Origin: Pseudobdellovibrionaceae bacterium
GTDB taxonomy: Bacteria > Bdellovibrionota > UBA1018 > UBA6935
Direction of reading: 5' to 3'
Assembly: GCA_002722705.1 (NCBI GenBank)
Contig: PBMP01000016.1
Location: 47,649-111,648 of the forward strand
Length of the DNA stretch: 64,000 nucleotides
A program made the position numbers and the translations under genes. The notes beneath the pieces were generated by a model. It made no database searches. It had not been told where the DNA came from and worked only from the letters and a program-made list of their open reading frames with translations. The stretch's first letter is position 1. Each line of letters opens with the position of its first letter. Below are positions 26,276 to 35,919 of the stretch, piece by piece.

Positions 26276-28474
26276 ATGATTCGTACTCTTTTACTTATTC
26301 TTTTGTTTTCAAAAAATATTCATGCAACTCAACTCACATTAGAAACGATTTTTGAGACAACATGGGTTCCAGAAACCTACAAAGACCTCACCTGGCATCC
26401 ATTAAAAGACACTCTTCTTTTTGATCAATCCACCGATGAACATTTTATTTTAAGTGAGCTTGATCCAAAAACATTAAATCAAAAAGAACTGATACGATTA
26501 GATTCTAAAAATTTTTCAGCACGTTTGTTTTCAAAAAAAGGGAAATACCTGCTTCTGAGCGAAACGATCCCTTCTCGAGGAATTAAAAGAAAAGGTCCCA
26601 TTTTAATTATTGATCTAGAAAAGAAACATTCATTCATTCCTCATATTGAAAAAATTGAAGAAGCTTCTCTTTTTGAATTTTCCTCTGATGAGCGTCTATT
26701 AGGATATGTAAAAAAAAATGATCTATTCATTTATTCATTCGAAACACAGAAAGAAACCCAACTCACTTATGATGGCACAGATAATATTCTCAACGGAGAT
26801 CTCGACTGGGCTTATGAAGAAGAATTTTCAATTTTAAAAGGATGGACCTTTTCTCCAGACAGCAAGAAAATAGCTTATCTCAAATTTGATCAAACAAACG
26901 TTCCTCTTTTTCCAATTGTGAATGAATCAACAACCCTTCCAACGATTCACTGGATGCATTATCCAAAAGCAGGGAATTCGAACTCAAACGTATCCTTAAA
27001 CTTCGTTGATTTAGATACAAAAATATCAACAAAAATTTCTGAGCAAACATCAGAGGAAGGATACCTTCCTCGCTTTCAATGGATTTCTTCTACTGAAATA
27101 AGTTATCAAACTCTTCCAAGAAGCCAAAAAAAGAAAACTTTATGGATGTACAACCTTAAAAAGGCTCTCCATCACCGCCTACATGAAGAAACATCGCCAG
27201 GGTGGGTTGACGTTCATGATGATCTTTATTTTTTTGATGATAAAAACTTTGTAATAAAAGATCGATCTAGTGGATTTTACGAATGGAAATTTTTTAATTT
27301 TAACGGAAAATTAAAAAATACGATTTCTCTTTCTAATGATCGTGAAGTGGGTAGCCTTCTCAAGGTAACTGATCGTTTTTTATATTTTTCAGGGACTGGA
27401 AACTCGGTCTCTCAAAATCAAGTGTTTAAATACAATCTTTCAGATCATAAACTAGAAATTATTCCCTTAAGACCAGGGACCCACGAAGCTGAGTTCTCTT
27501 TCAGTGGTCAATGGATAATCGACTCGTACTCCGCACTCAATATCCCACCACAAAAAACATTGATTCATCAAAAAGAAAAAACAAAAAAAGGACTTTCTGA
27601 AAAATCAAAACAGTGGAAACAAATCACAAAGGCCAAAGTAGAACCAACAGCATTTATTGCAGAAGATGGAACGCTTCTTTATGGGCACGTGCTCTTCCCT
27701 TCCAATTTTAATCCCAAAAAGAAGTACCCCGTTCTCATGTATGTGTATGGTGGCCCCGGATCCCAAACTCATCTTGATTCCTGGGGATACTCTCGTCACC
27801 TCTGGCACACTTTCCTTACTCAACATGACATCGTCGTTCTTACCGTTGACAGCCGAGGCACGGGGAATCGTGGACGTAAATTTGAACAGCAAACATATAA
27901 AGACCTTGGAAATAGAGAAAGTTTAGATCAAATCGAAATTGCAAAAGAACTTCAAAGACGCTCCTGGGTAGATCCTGATCGGATTGCGATTTGGGGTTGG
28001 TCTTATGGAGGATACCTCTCTTCGCTTAGTGCAGCTCGAGGAGGAAACGTATTTAACTCTGTTTTATCTGTAGCTCCCGTAACAGATTGGCAAAATTACG
28101 ATAGTATTTATACAGAACGATTCATGGATACCCCCTTACGCAATCCAAAGGGTTATCAAAATAGTGCTCTTTCAAACTGGACAAATGGACTGACGGCAAA
28201 TCTTCTTTTAGTTCATGGAAGTGGAGACGACAATGTTCATTTTCAAAATACTTCGCAATGGATTGATGACTTAATTGCACATAAAAAAAGCTTTGAGTTA
28301 GGTTATTATCCAAATCGAAGACATGGAATTTACCGTGGAAAAAATACACGTTTTCACCTCTATGCAAAACTCACTGAATTTTTATTTAGAAATTTTAAAA
28401 TTGAACCTTCAGAAAATGAACAACGCTTATTTAATCAAACTTTTAAAGAAGGAGATTTTGTTCGGTTTTTTTGA
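26276..28474 (+). CDS. Dipeptidyl-peptidase IV-like serine peptidase (S9B)
   Basis: 732 residues from the ATG at 26276, preceded by AGGGGAG. Signal peptide (LLLILLFSKNIHA), then an eight-blade propeller-like N domain with the DPP-IV acidic motif DWAYEEEF (residues ~180), whose Glu pair anchors the substrate N-terminus. The C-terminal alpha/beta hydrolase domain has GWSYGGY (Ser576), HGSGDDNVH (Asp651 or 652) and RRHGI (His683). It should remove N-terminal dipeptides, preferring Pro or Ala at position two, in the periplasm. Convergent overlap of 40 nt with the transporter gene. Confidence 0.92.
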   Translation: MIRTLLLILLFSKNIHATQLTLETIFETTWVPETYKDLTWHPLKDTLLFDQSTDEHFILSELDPKTLNQKELIRLDSKNFSARLFSKKGKYLLLSETIPSRGIKRKGPILIIDLEKKHSFIPHIEKIEEASLFEFSSDERLLGYVKKNDLFIYSFETQKETQLTYDGTDNILNGDLDWAYEEEFSILKGWTFSPDSKKIAYLKFDQTNVPLFPIVNESTTLPTIHWMHYPKAGNSNSNVSLNFVDLDTKISTKISEQTSEEGYLPRFQWISSTEISYQTLPRSQKKKTLWMYNLKKALHHRLHEETSPGWVDVHDDLYFFDDKNFVIKDRSSGFYEWKFFNFNGKLKNTISLSNDREVGSLLKVTDRFLYFSGTGNSVSQNQVFKYNLSDHKLEIIPLRPGTHEAEFSFSGQWIIDSYSALNIPPQKTLIHQKEKTKKGLSEKSKQWKQITKAKVEPTAFIAEDGTLLYGHVLFPSNFNPKKKYPVLMYVYGGPGSQTHLDSWGYSRHLWHTFLTQHDIVVLTVDSRGTGNRGRKFEQQTYKDLGNRESLDQIEIAKELQRRSWVDPDRIAIWGWSYGGYLSSLSAARGGNVFNSVLSVAPVTDWQNYDSIYTERFMDTPLRNPKGYQNSALSNWTNGLTANLLLVHGSGDDNVHFQNTSQWIDDLIAHKKSFELGYYPNRRHGIYRGKNTRFHLYAKLTEFLFRNFKIEPSENEQRLFNQTFKEGDFVRFF

Positions 28475-29673
28475 TCTTCTTTCATCATAAAAAGAGAACT
28501 TCCAAACCAGCTCAACGCTCCGATAAGGGCAACCGCTCCCGAAAGGGTATGAAGAGGAACACTCATTTTTTGTAAGACGATCACCAAAAAGGAAGTACCT
28601 CCTTTTCCAACTCGATACCCAAAGGTATCAATCCATTGTTTAGACTGATAGCGAGCTTCGAAACTAAGTGGAATATACAATCTTTCCTTGGCATTCCTAA
28701 ACAGGGAGTAATCAATGGATTTAAATAAAAGATATGAAAAAGAAGCGGTTTGAAGCGAAGGCTCAATTAAAAAAATTCCGATAGAAAAGACATGAATGAT
28801 TGGTAAAAACCAGTGAATAAATCTTAGAGATAAAAAATGAAATAAAAGAGGGGTCATTAAAAATTGAAAGATTCCTGAACCAAAATTTACTTTCGCAAAA
28901 AAAGCACCAGAGTAAGCAGTCTGAAGGTCTGGATCAGAAAAGGCTTTTTGTAACTCATTCTGAAAAGACAACATCAACGAAGCAGAAAGCGCCTGAGTGA
29001 CTAAGATCACAATAAGGATCCAAATCAGAACCGGGTTTCTCTGAAATGCCTGCCACCCAAAAGTATCTCGAGAAGTCTCAGGCTCTAAACGTCGATATCC
29101 AAATTGAGCATAAGCAGATCGGTAAGCTAAAAAACAAAAAATTCCCACAGGAACTAAAAGTAATGCTCCTACATAAATCATATGAGGCGTTCCCCAGCGA
29201 ATCACCCAATCAGATAAAAGTACCCCTCCCCCAATTGCACCCAGAGAAGTAAAACCAGTCACCCATCCATTCATTTTTTTTGCAGATTCATCACTATAAA
29301 AACTATTAATAAAAGACCAAAACTGCTCTATCAGTAAAACCACATAAGCTTCTCTTACGTAGTAAAGAGGTAAACTCATCCAAGAAACCTGATGATTGAT
29401 TCCAAAGGCACAAATCATCAAAAAAGAAATCGATAACACCACTGATCCGAGCAATGTAGGAGCAGCTCCCCAACGCCTTAAACTTTTATTATAAAAGGCA
29501 ATCACCAAAAAAACGATGAATGGCATGGTGGCCATCGCATACGGAAGCCCCTCAACCCCAAACTTTGCTTTAAACAAAGTATTTGAGGGACTTCGAACAA
29601 ACTCATAACCGGCCAAATGAAAGGTCCCTGCAAGAGCTATCCAAAAAAGAGGGAAGTACTGCCTTAGTTTCAT
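28435..29673 (-). CDS. MFS-type transporter resembling ATP:ADP antiporters
   Basis: 412 residues with about 11-12 hydrophobic helices. The C-terminal segment LFRNAKERLYIPLSFEARY followed by KQWIDTFGYRVGKGG is very close to the signature of the Tlc/Npt nucleotide transporter (ATP:ADP antiporter) superfamily, where Arg and Lys/Glu near this position and the YIPLS motif are conserved. Substrate is not certain: many bacterial relatives are uncharacterised. It could exchange nucleotides, which would make sense in a bacterium feeding on other cells. Monocistronic on the minus strand. Confidence 0.7.
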   Translation of the reverse strand: MKLRQYFPLFWIALAGTFHLAGYEFVRSPSNTLFKAKFGVEGLPYAMATMPFIVFLVIAFYNKSLRRWGAAPTLLGSVVLSISFLMICAFGINHQVSWMSLPLYYVREAYVVLLIEQFWSFINSFYSDESAKKMNGWVTGFTSLGAIGGGVLLSDWVIRWGTPHMIYVGALLLVPVGIFCFLAYRSAYAQFGYRRLEPETSRDTFGWQAFQRNPVLIWILIVILVTQALSASLMLSFQNELQKAFSDPDLQTAYSGAFFAKVNFGSGIFQFLMTPLLFHFLSLRFIHWFLPIIHVFSIGIFLIEPSLQTASFSYLLFKSIDYSLFRNAKERLYIPLSFEARYQSKQWIDTFGYRVGKGGTSFLVIVLQKMSVPLHTLSGAVALIGALSWFGSSLFMMKEDQKNRTKSPSLKV

Positions 29674-29808
29674 TCCTCACCCATATAACGCTTCAAGTAA
29701 AATCGCGAGAATAACTAAAAAAACAATTTTAGTACACTTTTATGACCATTGATGTCATGAAAAGTTCATGGTAGATGGTTTTAATCAAATTTAGTAAAGG
29801 AAATTCAA

Positions 29809-30528
29809 ATGAAAGCGATTATTCTCTCTCTTCTTACTTTATCTGTATCTATTTACGCGGAAGAACAGCCTCCTCATGAAAAACAAATGGATCTACTCGG
29901 TGAAATATCCTTGGCAGAACAACGATTCACAGACTACAATGAACTTTCTTTTCAGAACGATCGAGAAAAACAAATTCTCAATAAAAGTTCGCACCTACTA
30001 AAAGATCTTCATGAATGTGAGACTTATCGAAGAGTGAGAACCTTTAAGCTCAAGAAAGATTACCCCTCTGTGTACAATCGATACTTTGAGGAAGTATCAA
30101 TTCCTTACTCCTCCCCGGTTTTTGTTCCAAATTACAGAGTCACCTCTTTTAGAACGAAACAAAGGTATGAAAGTGGCGAACAACAACTCTTAATAAAGCA
30201 AATAGTCGATTTTTATCTAGAAGACGTTCCCCAGGAAACCTCACCAAACATCACAAAACGTTTAGTTACAGAAAGGGTATCACTATTGAGCCGATCTGTT
30301 GAGCAGATGTCAGATTGGTTAATACTCCACAACTTCTATACGAGCACAAAAATGACTGGATGGACGGGAGAGGATTTCAGAGTTAAAAATGGTGAGCTCG
30401 TATTTGAGAAAAAACGGTTTATCAAGCTCCATAAAAGACTTTTTTTAGACAGCAGGAAAAGCCCCAACTTTGAAACAAATACACTCCTTGCTGATATCGT
30501 AGACTTTCACGTGTGTCCTTTGAATTAA
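29809..30528 (+). CDS. Secreted protein of unknown function
   Basis: 239 residues with signal peptide (cleavage near IYAEE, residue ~17) and an AAAGGA site before the ATG. Two Cys residues (CETYRRV and the C-terminal FHVCPLN) could form a disulfide. No known domain recognised; the sequence is charged and mainly helical. It lies 41 nt before mltA on the same strand and may share its transcript. Confidence 0.65.
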   Translation: MKAIILSLLTLSVSIYAEEQPPHEKQMDLLGEISLAEQRFTDYNELSFQNDREKQILNKSSHLLKDLHECETYRRVRTFKLKKDYPSVYNRYFEEVSIPYSSPVFVPNYRVTSFRTKQRYESGEQQLLIKQIVDFYLEDVPQETSPNITKRLVTERVSLLSRSVEQMSDWLILHNFYTSTKMTGWTGEDFRVKNGELVFEKKRFIKLHKRLFLDSRKSPNFETNTLLADIVDFHVCPLN

Positions 30529-30569
30529 AAAATTAGACCTTTGCTCTCGAGCACGTTACCATCGTGGGT

Positions 30570-31796
30570 ATGAAAAAACTGAGTGCACTTCTTTTTTGTT
30601 TGTTACTCACCCACTGTGCTCGTAGTCCCATTCAGACTCGAGAAGAAGCTCTTCGTTATGACGGATCTTTTGAAGAAACACTAGTTGCTGATCAAATTGA
30701 CAGCCTTCTAACCGCTACTGAACGACAGATCGAACAGTTCACAAAGTATCCCCAGGGATCGATGACATTTGGTGAACGACAAATCTCAAGAGAAGACTAC
30801 CTGAAGTCTCTTTTGCTTTTTAAAAAATGGACTAAACAACTAAAACAAAAAAAGATCACTGAAGCTCAATGGGAATTAAAACTCAAATCTCATTTTGATT
30901 TTTATGAAGTCTACGGAGATAAGAAGTGGTCAGATGTCTTTGTGACTTCTTATTTTCAACCCATCATTCGAGGCTCTTTAAAAAAGACAAAGAAGTACTC
31001 AGAACCCTTATATGAATTTCCAAAAGACCTCGTTTATATTGATTTAAATCAATTCATCGACGATGAAAAAGAACTCAAAAAATTAAATCAAGTAAGGTTT
31101 TCTGCAAAAGTTTCAGATCAAACACTCATGACCGGAGCAAAACTTCTTGTTCCTTATGATACCAGAGAAGAAATTCACAGTGACCGTCACTACAGAAAAC
31201 GATCAAAAGTAATTGCATGGGTTGATCCGATTGAAGCTTTTTTTCTTCAAATTCAAGGATCAGGAATTATACAAATTGGAAAAAAAAGAATCTCTGTTGG
31301 ATATGCCGGACAAAATGGACATGAATATGTGCCTATCGGAAAATTTCTTTTAGACTCCATCCCCCTTGAAAAAATGAGTTTACAAGCCATTGAGGGGCAT
31401 CTCAGAAGTCTTCCTAAAGAAGAAATTCAAGAAATTTTAAATAAAAACCCAAGTTTTGTTTATTTTAAAAAAACAGAAGTAGAAGCTCCAACCTATCATG
31501 GTCCTCCGGCAACAGGACTTCGAACCATTGCTACCGATGAACGTTTCTTTCCAAAAGGAGCCCTCGCTCTTTTAAAAGTAGACACCCCAGAATTTAGTGA
31601 CTCAAACTCAACCGAACCCTTAGGTTGGGTTCATCGTTCTCTTCTTGTTTTTGATCAAGATCGAGGGGGTGCGATTCGTGGACCGGGACGAGTTGATCTT
31701 TTTTATGGCAAAGGAAAAAAAGCCCGTCAGAAAGCAGGGGTAATGAAACAAAGAGCACAGCTTTGGTATCTCCTTCCAAAAGAAACTGACAAATAA
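30570..31796 (+). CDS. mltA: Membrane-bound lytic murein transglycosylase A
   Basis: 408 residues. Lipoprotein signal with lipobox LLTHC, then the MltA barrel: VTSYFQPIIRG, AWVDPIEAFFLQIQGSG, SVGYAGQNGHEY and NPSFVYFK, and the C-terminal 3D-like region with GPGRVDLFYGKG carrying the catalytic Asp. MltA cleaves peptidoglycan glycan strands to anhydromuropeptides at the outer membrane. A GTG at 30564 is an alternative start. The family in this lineage may serve either self-remodelling or attack on foreign wall. Confidence 0.93.
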   Translation: MKKLSALLFCLLLTHCARSPIQTREEALRYDGSFEETLVADQIDSLLTATERQIEQFTKYPQGSMTFGERQISREDYLKSLLLFKKWTKQLKQKKITEAQWELKLKSHFDFYEVYGDKKWSDVFVTSYFQPIIRGSLKKTKKYSEPLYEFPKDLVYIDLNQFIDDEKELKKLNQVRFSAKVSDQTLMTGAKLLVPYDTREEIHSDRHYRKRSKVIAWVDPIEAFFLQIQGSGIIQIGKKRISVGYAGQNGHEYVPIGKFLLDSIPLEKMSLQAIEGHLRSLPKEEIQEILNKNPSFVYFKKTEVEAPTYHGPPATGLRTIATDERFFPKGALALLKVDTPEFSDSNSTEPLGWVHRSLLVFDQDRGGAIRGPGRVDLFYGKGKKARQKAGVMKQRAQLWYLLPKETDK

Positions 31797-31858
31797 CACA
31801 ACGCTCCTAACTCTTTTTCATTCAAATTCAAATTTTATTTCATTAGGTCGAAAAGAAA

Positions 31859-31889
31859 AGAGGAAGCTTCAAAGATGATTGCTTCCTCT
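31859..31889 (+). promoter_or_regulatory. Perfect hairpin in the leader of the GH88/GH105-like gene
   Basis: AGAGGAAGC (31859-31867) pairs exactly with GCTTCCTCT (31881-31889) over a 13-nt loop, ending 21 nt before the ATG at 31911. No T-run follows on the plus strand; on the minus strand it is followed by TTTTCTTTT, but no minus gene lies upstream to be terminated. A leader structure or regulator site are the options. Confidence 0.4.
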
Positions 31890-31910
31890 ATCTAAAAAAG
31901 GACAAAGACC

Positions 31911-33305
31911 ATGGAATGGAAAAAATACATTTTTATTTTATTACCTTCTTTTTTTACTTCGCTTCTTACATATGCACAAATTGAAATTGTCACCCCTCAA
32001 AACCAAGGAATCGCGTGGGGAACGGAAGTTCATTTAAGAATTAAAAATTGCCCTAAAGAATCTTTCGAAACTCGAATCAACGGGAAAAAACTCATCGCTC
32101 GTTGGAAAAAAAGCCCGTATAAAAACGAATGGTTTACAACAGTCAGTCTTCAACCCGAAAGAAACTACCATGTTGTTGTTTATGGAACCTGTGGAAAACT
32201 CAACTCAAGTTCCGCAGTTTCTTATTTTAAAACGACAAGGCAAAACCCAATTGAAATCGCTGAAAAAGTAGCAGATGATTTTATTTCAAAAAGAAAAGCA
32301 AAAAAACTCGCTTGGAACTGGGGCCCTGGAATCTTTCTCCACGGACTCATTCAACTTACACGTGATTCTCAAAAGTCGGAAGACTACGTTTCTTATCTTA
32401 AAACTTATTTTAAAAATAAAAGAGGCTGGAGACTTCCAAAAATTAATTTTGCGGACCGCTGTACTTCAGGATTAGTTGGCTATGAGCTCTATGAATACTT
32501 TAAAGAGATCGATGGACTCAAAGGAGCAGGTGCAGTTTATCGGTATCTTGCTCATAGTAAAAGAAATTCAATCGGAGCTCTAAATCATCTTGGCACTCAT
32601 TTTTATAGTCACTTTTATCCACAGTCAATTTGGCTCGATTCTTTGATGGTTGCAGGAATCATTGGTCTGAAAGCAGCACTTCATGAAAACGATGAAGTGC
32701 TATTAGACTGGGTTCTCTCTCAACCAGAAATTTACGCAAACGTCCTTCAAGACTCTTTTACCGGACTTTTTCGTCACTCTTACCGAGTCAAAAGAAAAAA
32801 ACAAGTTCCCTCCTCTCGAACTTTTTGGCTAAGAGGAAATGGATGGGTTGCAAGCTCACTCATTGACATGATTGAGCTGACTCCAGTCACTCATCCAAAA
32901 AGAGAAAGCTTAATTCAAATTTTCACGAATCTTTCTTATGGAATTGCTGGAGCACAAATGGAAATGGGAGTCTGGGATACGGTCATGAACCGCCCCGGTT
33001 ACGCATACACAGAAGGTTCTGGTTCTGCACTCAGTGCTTATGCACTGGCAAAGGGAGTTCGACTAGGAATTCTTCCTTCTCATTTTTTTGATTCGGCATA
33101 CAAGGCTTATCAAGTACTCACCTCTCGTCTCATTAAAACGAAAAACGGATATCAGGTCCCAGATACGTCATGGCATACTCACCCGTCTGGTCCGCTCGGA
33201 TATAAAATGGTCCCACGACTCAAAGACGTAGACTACGGAGTCGGTGCTTATCTTTTAATGGCGACAGAAATTTCAAAAACAGTTTCCAAAAACCCAATCA
33301 ATTGA
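31911..33305 (+). CDS. Secreted GH88/GH105-type unsaturated glycuronyl hydrolase-like protein
   Basis: 464 residues with signal peptide (ends near TYAQ, residue ~23), a ~90-residue N-terminal beta domain, and an alpha/alpha-toroid catalytic domain. Motifs fit families 88/105: LDSLMVAG, TFWLRGNGWVASSLIDMIEL, AYTEGSGSALSAYALAKGVR and DYGVGAYLLMATE. Such enzymes remove unsaturated uronic residues left by polysaccharide lyases. The last codons overlap the start region of the following gene, so the two form an operon that may process uronate-rich polysaccharide. Confidence 0.8.
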   Translation: MEWKKYIFILLPSFFTSLLTYAQIEIVTPQNQGIAWGTEVHLRIKNCPKESFETRINGKKLIARWKKSPYKNEWFTTVSLQPERNYHVVVYGTCGKLNSSSAVSYFKTTRQNPIEIAEKVADDFISKRKAKKLAWNWGPGIFLHGLIQLTRDSQKSEDYVSYLKTYFKNKRGWRLPKINFADRCTSGLVGYELYEYFKEIDGLKGAGAVYRYLAHSKRNSIGALNHLGTHFYSHFYPQSIWLDSLMVAGIIGLKAALHENDEVLLDWVLSQPEIYANVLQDSFTGLFRHSYRVKRKKQVPSSRTFWLRGNGWVASSLIDMIELTPVTHPKRESLIQIFTNLSYGIAGAQMEMGVWDTVMNRPGYAYTEGSGSALSAYALAKGVRLGILPSHFFDSAYKAYQVLTSRLIKTKNGYQVPDTSWHTHPSGPLGYKMVPRLKDVDYGVGAYLLMATEISKTVSKNPIN

Positions 33306-33319
33306 TACGGGGCATCATA

Positions 33320-35188
33320 ATGAAGCCAACACTTATTTTATACTTTAGTTTTTTTGTTTGTTTTTTTTCTCACGCAGAAGAAAAACCGTTCGTTCTCCCT
33401 AAAGAACAGGCAGCTCGAACGGTTGAGGAATCCAAAAGATTCTTTCATGAAAGAGGACGAAGAGTGGCAGAACATTTTGCTAATTTTGATATTCCTGAAT
33501 TTAGCCACGAATACCACACTCGATTTATTGTCACGACACTCTCCCGCCTTGTTTTAAAAAAAGACATCAATCAAGTGAATGAAGCTCTCTTAAGTACAGA
33601 TACTCTTCCCTTTAGAAATGTAGGAAGTACTTTTAAGACACTTGGAAAAGCTTGTTTTCGATTAGGAGATTATGATTTTATTTTAAGAGGACTCACTCGA
33701 ATCTATGGGCTTTTTAAAAATCAGCCCGATGTCCTATGGCCAGAAACACAAGAAAAACTACTCACCACTCTTTTTACTCTGAGAGGAAAAAAACATCATC
33801 TTTATAGCTACTTTAAACTCTGTGGTTGGCAAAAAGAGACAGAAAATCATGTTCTGATGATGGAAAGCTCTCGTTATCTTGCAAACCAGTTTCTTTTAGA
33901 AAAAGGAATAACTCTCGGAAACGACTCTTTAGAAGATTATGATAATGAAAAAAATGGTTTTAATGATTGGATGGTCGAACACTTAAGCCAATTCTTAAGA
34001 ACTGATTTTGAAGAATACAACGGTCGCCCATATCAAGGCTACTCTGTTCTTCCGATTCAAAACCTTTATGATTTTTCTAACAATGAACGAGTTAAATCGG
34101 CAGCTAAACTTGTTTTAGATTACCTTTCTGCCAGATTCGCAAGTCAGTCCAATGGTCTCAGACGGTTTCCTCCTTTTAGAAGAAAAAAAACAGAAAGAAG
34201 TAATACTCAAGTTTTTAAAGATCCTGAAACAGGAAGATTCCTACAACTTGCCGGAAACTACCAGCGTTTTGATTCTACAAAAATTCCATACTCTCCCGAA
34301 TACGGCCTTCACTTTATGTTTTGGGCGAGTACTTCCTCATACCGAGTCCCTGACTCTATTCTTAAAATGATCTTAAGAAATAATAAAAATGAAATTTTTC
34401 AAAAAACACATCATAAAAATGTAGAAATCTATCATCAATCAAAAAACTTCCTCCTCTCTGCAGGAGGACATTTTCAAGATGATTTAAAAGATTTCGCAAC
34501 AGGAGAACTCGATGGCTGGGCAAGACCCTCTCTTCTCATTCCTTCTTTAGGAGGAGGACAGGACTCTCATGACTACATTCGCTTTGCAGGACACAAAAAA
34601 AGAATATTAAGAAAAAATACATGTGTTGCACCTAACTTTATGTGTGGACTCAATCCTAGAGTTCCAGAAAACATTCCTTTGACTTGTCAAAAGAATCTTC
34701 CTGAATATCCAAATTGGAAATTTTTTGATTTTAAGTCCAAAGAATGCCCTCATCATTGGAACATCTTTGTTGCTCTCTATGAAAAAAGGTGTGACAGCTT
34801 ACGGTGCTATGCAGGAGGAAAAACGTTTGGATTGATGGAAGTTGTTGAAGCGAGTCGTTTTAAAAATTTTGAAGACTTTAGACTCAAAGTTGTTATGCAA
34901 AACGGAAGAACTCATTTTAAATCTGGGAAAAAAAACCATTACAAAAAAACAGATGGAACTTCAGTAACCTTCCTTCCTGCCCGCTCTTTACTGAGAACAT
35001 GGGAAATCACTCACCTAAATGGAAAGAAACAACAAATTCGTTTCAGAAAATGGCCTTTTCATTCAGGAGATTTAATTCGTTCTAGCGGAAATGGTGAAAT
35101 TGAAATTCGATTTCCAGAAGAAAAAAAATCACTGATTTTGGATTTTAAGAATCGACTCTACCCTCTTGAGTACGAACGTTTTTGGTAA
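33320..35188 (+). CDS. Secreted protein with probable alpha/alpha-toroid (lyase-like) domain
   Basis: 622 residues from ATG 33320 (the frame also opens at 33302, overlapping the previous stop by 4 nt). Signal peptide (cleavage near FSHAEE). The segments TENHVLMMESSRYLA, FEEYNGRPYQGYSVL and IQNLYDFSNNERVKSAA are like the helical toroid of alginate/heparin lyases and related unknown proteins, where a Glu-Asn-His run lines the cleft. The C-terminal 200 residues appear beta-rich and contain seven or more Cys. Catalysis is inferred from fold likeness and from the coupled GH88/GH105 gene, not from an identified active site. Confidence 0.65.
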   Translation: MKPTLILYFSFFVCFFSHAEEKPFVLPKEQAARTVEESKRFFHERGRRVAEHFANFDIPEFSHEYHTRFIVTTLSRLVLKKDINQVNEALLSTDTLPFRNVGSTFKTLGKACFRLGDYDFILRGLTRIYGLFKNQPDVLWPETQEKLLTTLFTLRGKKHHLYSYFKLCGWQKETENHVLMMESSRYLANQFLLEKGITLGNDSLEDYDNEKNGFNDWMVEHLSQFLRTDFEEYNGRPYQGYSVLPIQNLYDFSNNERVKSAAKLVLDYLSARFASQSNGLRRFPPFRRKKTERSNTQVFKDPETGRFLQLAGNYQRFDSTKIPYSPEYGLHFMFWASTSSYRVPDSILKMILRNNKNEIFQKTHHKNVEIYHQSKNFLLSAGGHFQDDLKDFATGELDGWARPSLLIPSLGGGQDSHDYIRFAGHKKRILRKNTCVAPNFMCGLNPRVPENIPLTCQKNLPEYPNWKFFDFKSKECPHHWNIFVALYEKRCDSLRCYAGGKTFGLMEVVEASRFKNFEDFRLKVVMQNGRTHFKSGKKNHYKKTDGTSVTFLPARSLLRTWEITHLNGKKQQIRFRKWPFHSGDLIRSSGNGEIEIRFPEEKKSLILDFKNRLYPLEYERFW

Positions 35189-35918
35189 ATGGACTTTTTA
35201 AGAGCTCGATAAAAGTTAAATCTGTACGTTGATCATCAAGTCCAATTTCATGGTTTTTCACATCGGACCAATCATAATCTTGAAAAGTTCCAAAGAGTCG
35301 ATCCCAAAAAGATAAAAAATTACCATAATTTTTATGATAAAATTTCGGTTCTCTAAAATGATGAACCCGATGCATAGGAGAAGTAATGAGTATTTTAGAC
35401 ACCCACTTCTCTACCAAAGGAGGAAAACTCCAATTTGCATGAGTAAATATCGCAAAAGAACTTAGTAAAATTTCATAAATTAAAAAATCAGAAAATGGAA
35501 TTTGAAATAAAAAAAGAACCCCTATCTTAAAAAGATAAGACAATAAAATCTCAATGGGATGAAATCGAATTCCCGTCGAAACATCAAAATAAATATCCTG
35601 ATGATGAACTTGATGAAGCTTCCACAAAAGTGAAACCTCATGCATAAGGCGATGCTGAAAATAAATGAGCAAATCCAAAAAAAGACAAACAAAAATAACA
35701 CGAACCCAACCAGGAAAAAAAGACCAACTTCCAAGATCGAAAGAACGAGGTATTCCCAATAAACTCACTCCCCATAAAAGTGGACGACTTATTAAAATTA
35801 AACCAAAATGACGAGTCAATCGATTGAATTGACTCATTTTTTGATGAACGTATGGTCGAAATGTTTCTAAAACAAAAAACAGAACAAATAGAAATAAAAA
35901 AATAAACGTTCGATTCAT
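35145..35918 (-). CDS. Sterol desaturase/fatty acid hydroxylase-family membrane protein
   Basis: 257 residues with four or five hydrophobic helices and the full set of His boxes of the di-iron family: HRLMH, HQVHH, HANW and MHRVHH, followed by NYGNFLSFWDRLFGTF. These enzymes hydroxylate or desaturate lipids at the membrane; the substrate (fatty acid, sphingolipid or carotenoid-like) is unknown. It overlaps the convergent toroid-protein gene by 44 nt and starts 1 nt after nadB ends. Confidence 0.9.
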   Translation of the reverse strand: MNRTFIFLFLFVLFFVLETFRPYVHQKMSQFNRLTRHFGLILISRPLLWGVSLLGIPRSFDLGSWSFFPGWVRVIFVCLFLDLLIYFQHRLMHEVSLLWKLHQVHHQDIYFDVSTGIRFHPIEILLSYLFKIGVLFLFQIPFSDFLIYEILLSSFAIFTHANWSFPPLVEKWVSKILITSPMHRVHHFREPKFYHKNYGNFLSFWDRLFGTFQDYDWSDVKNHEIGLDDQRTDLTFIELLKSPFTKNVRTQEGRVDS

Positions 35919-35919
35919 C

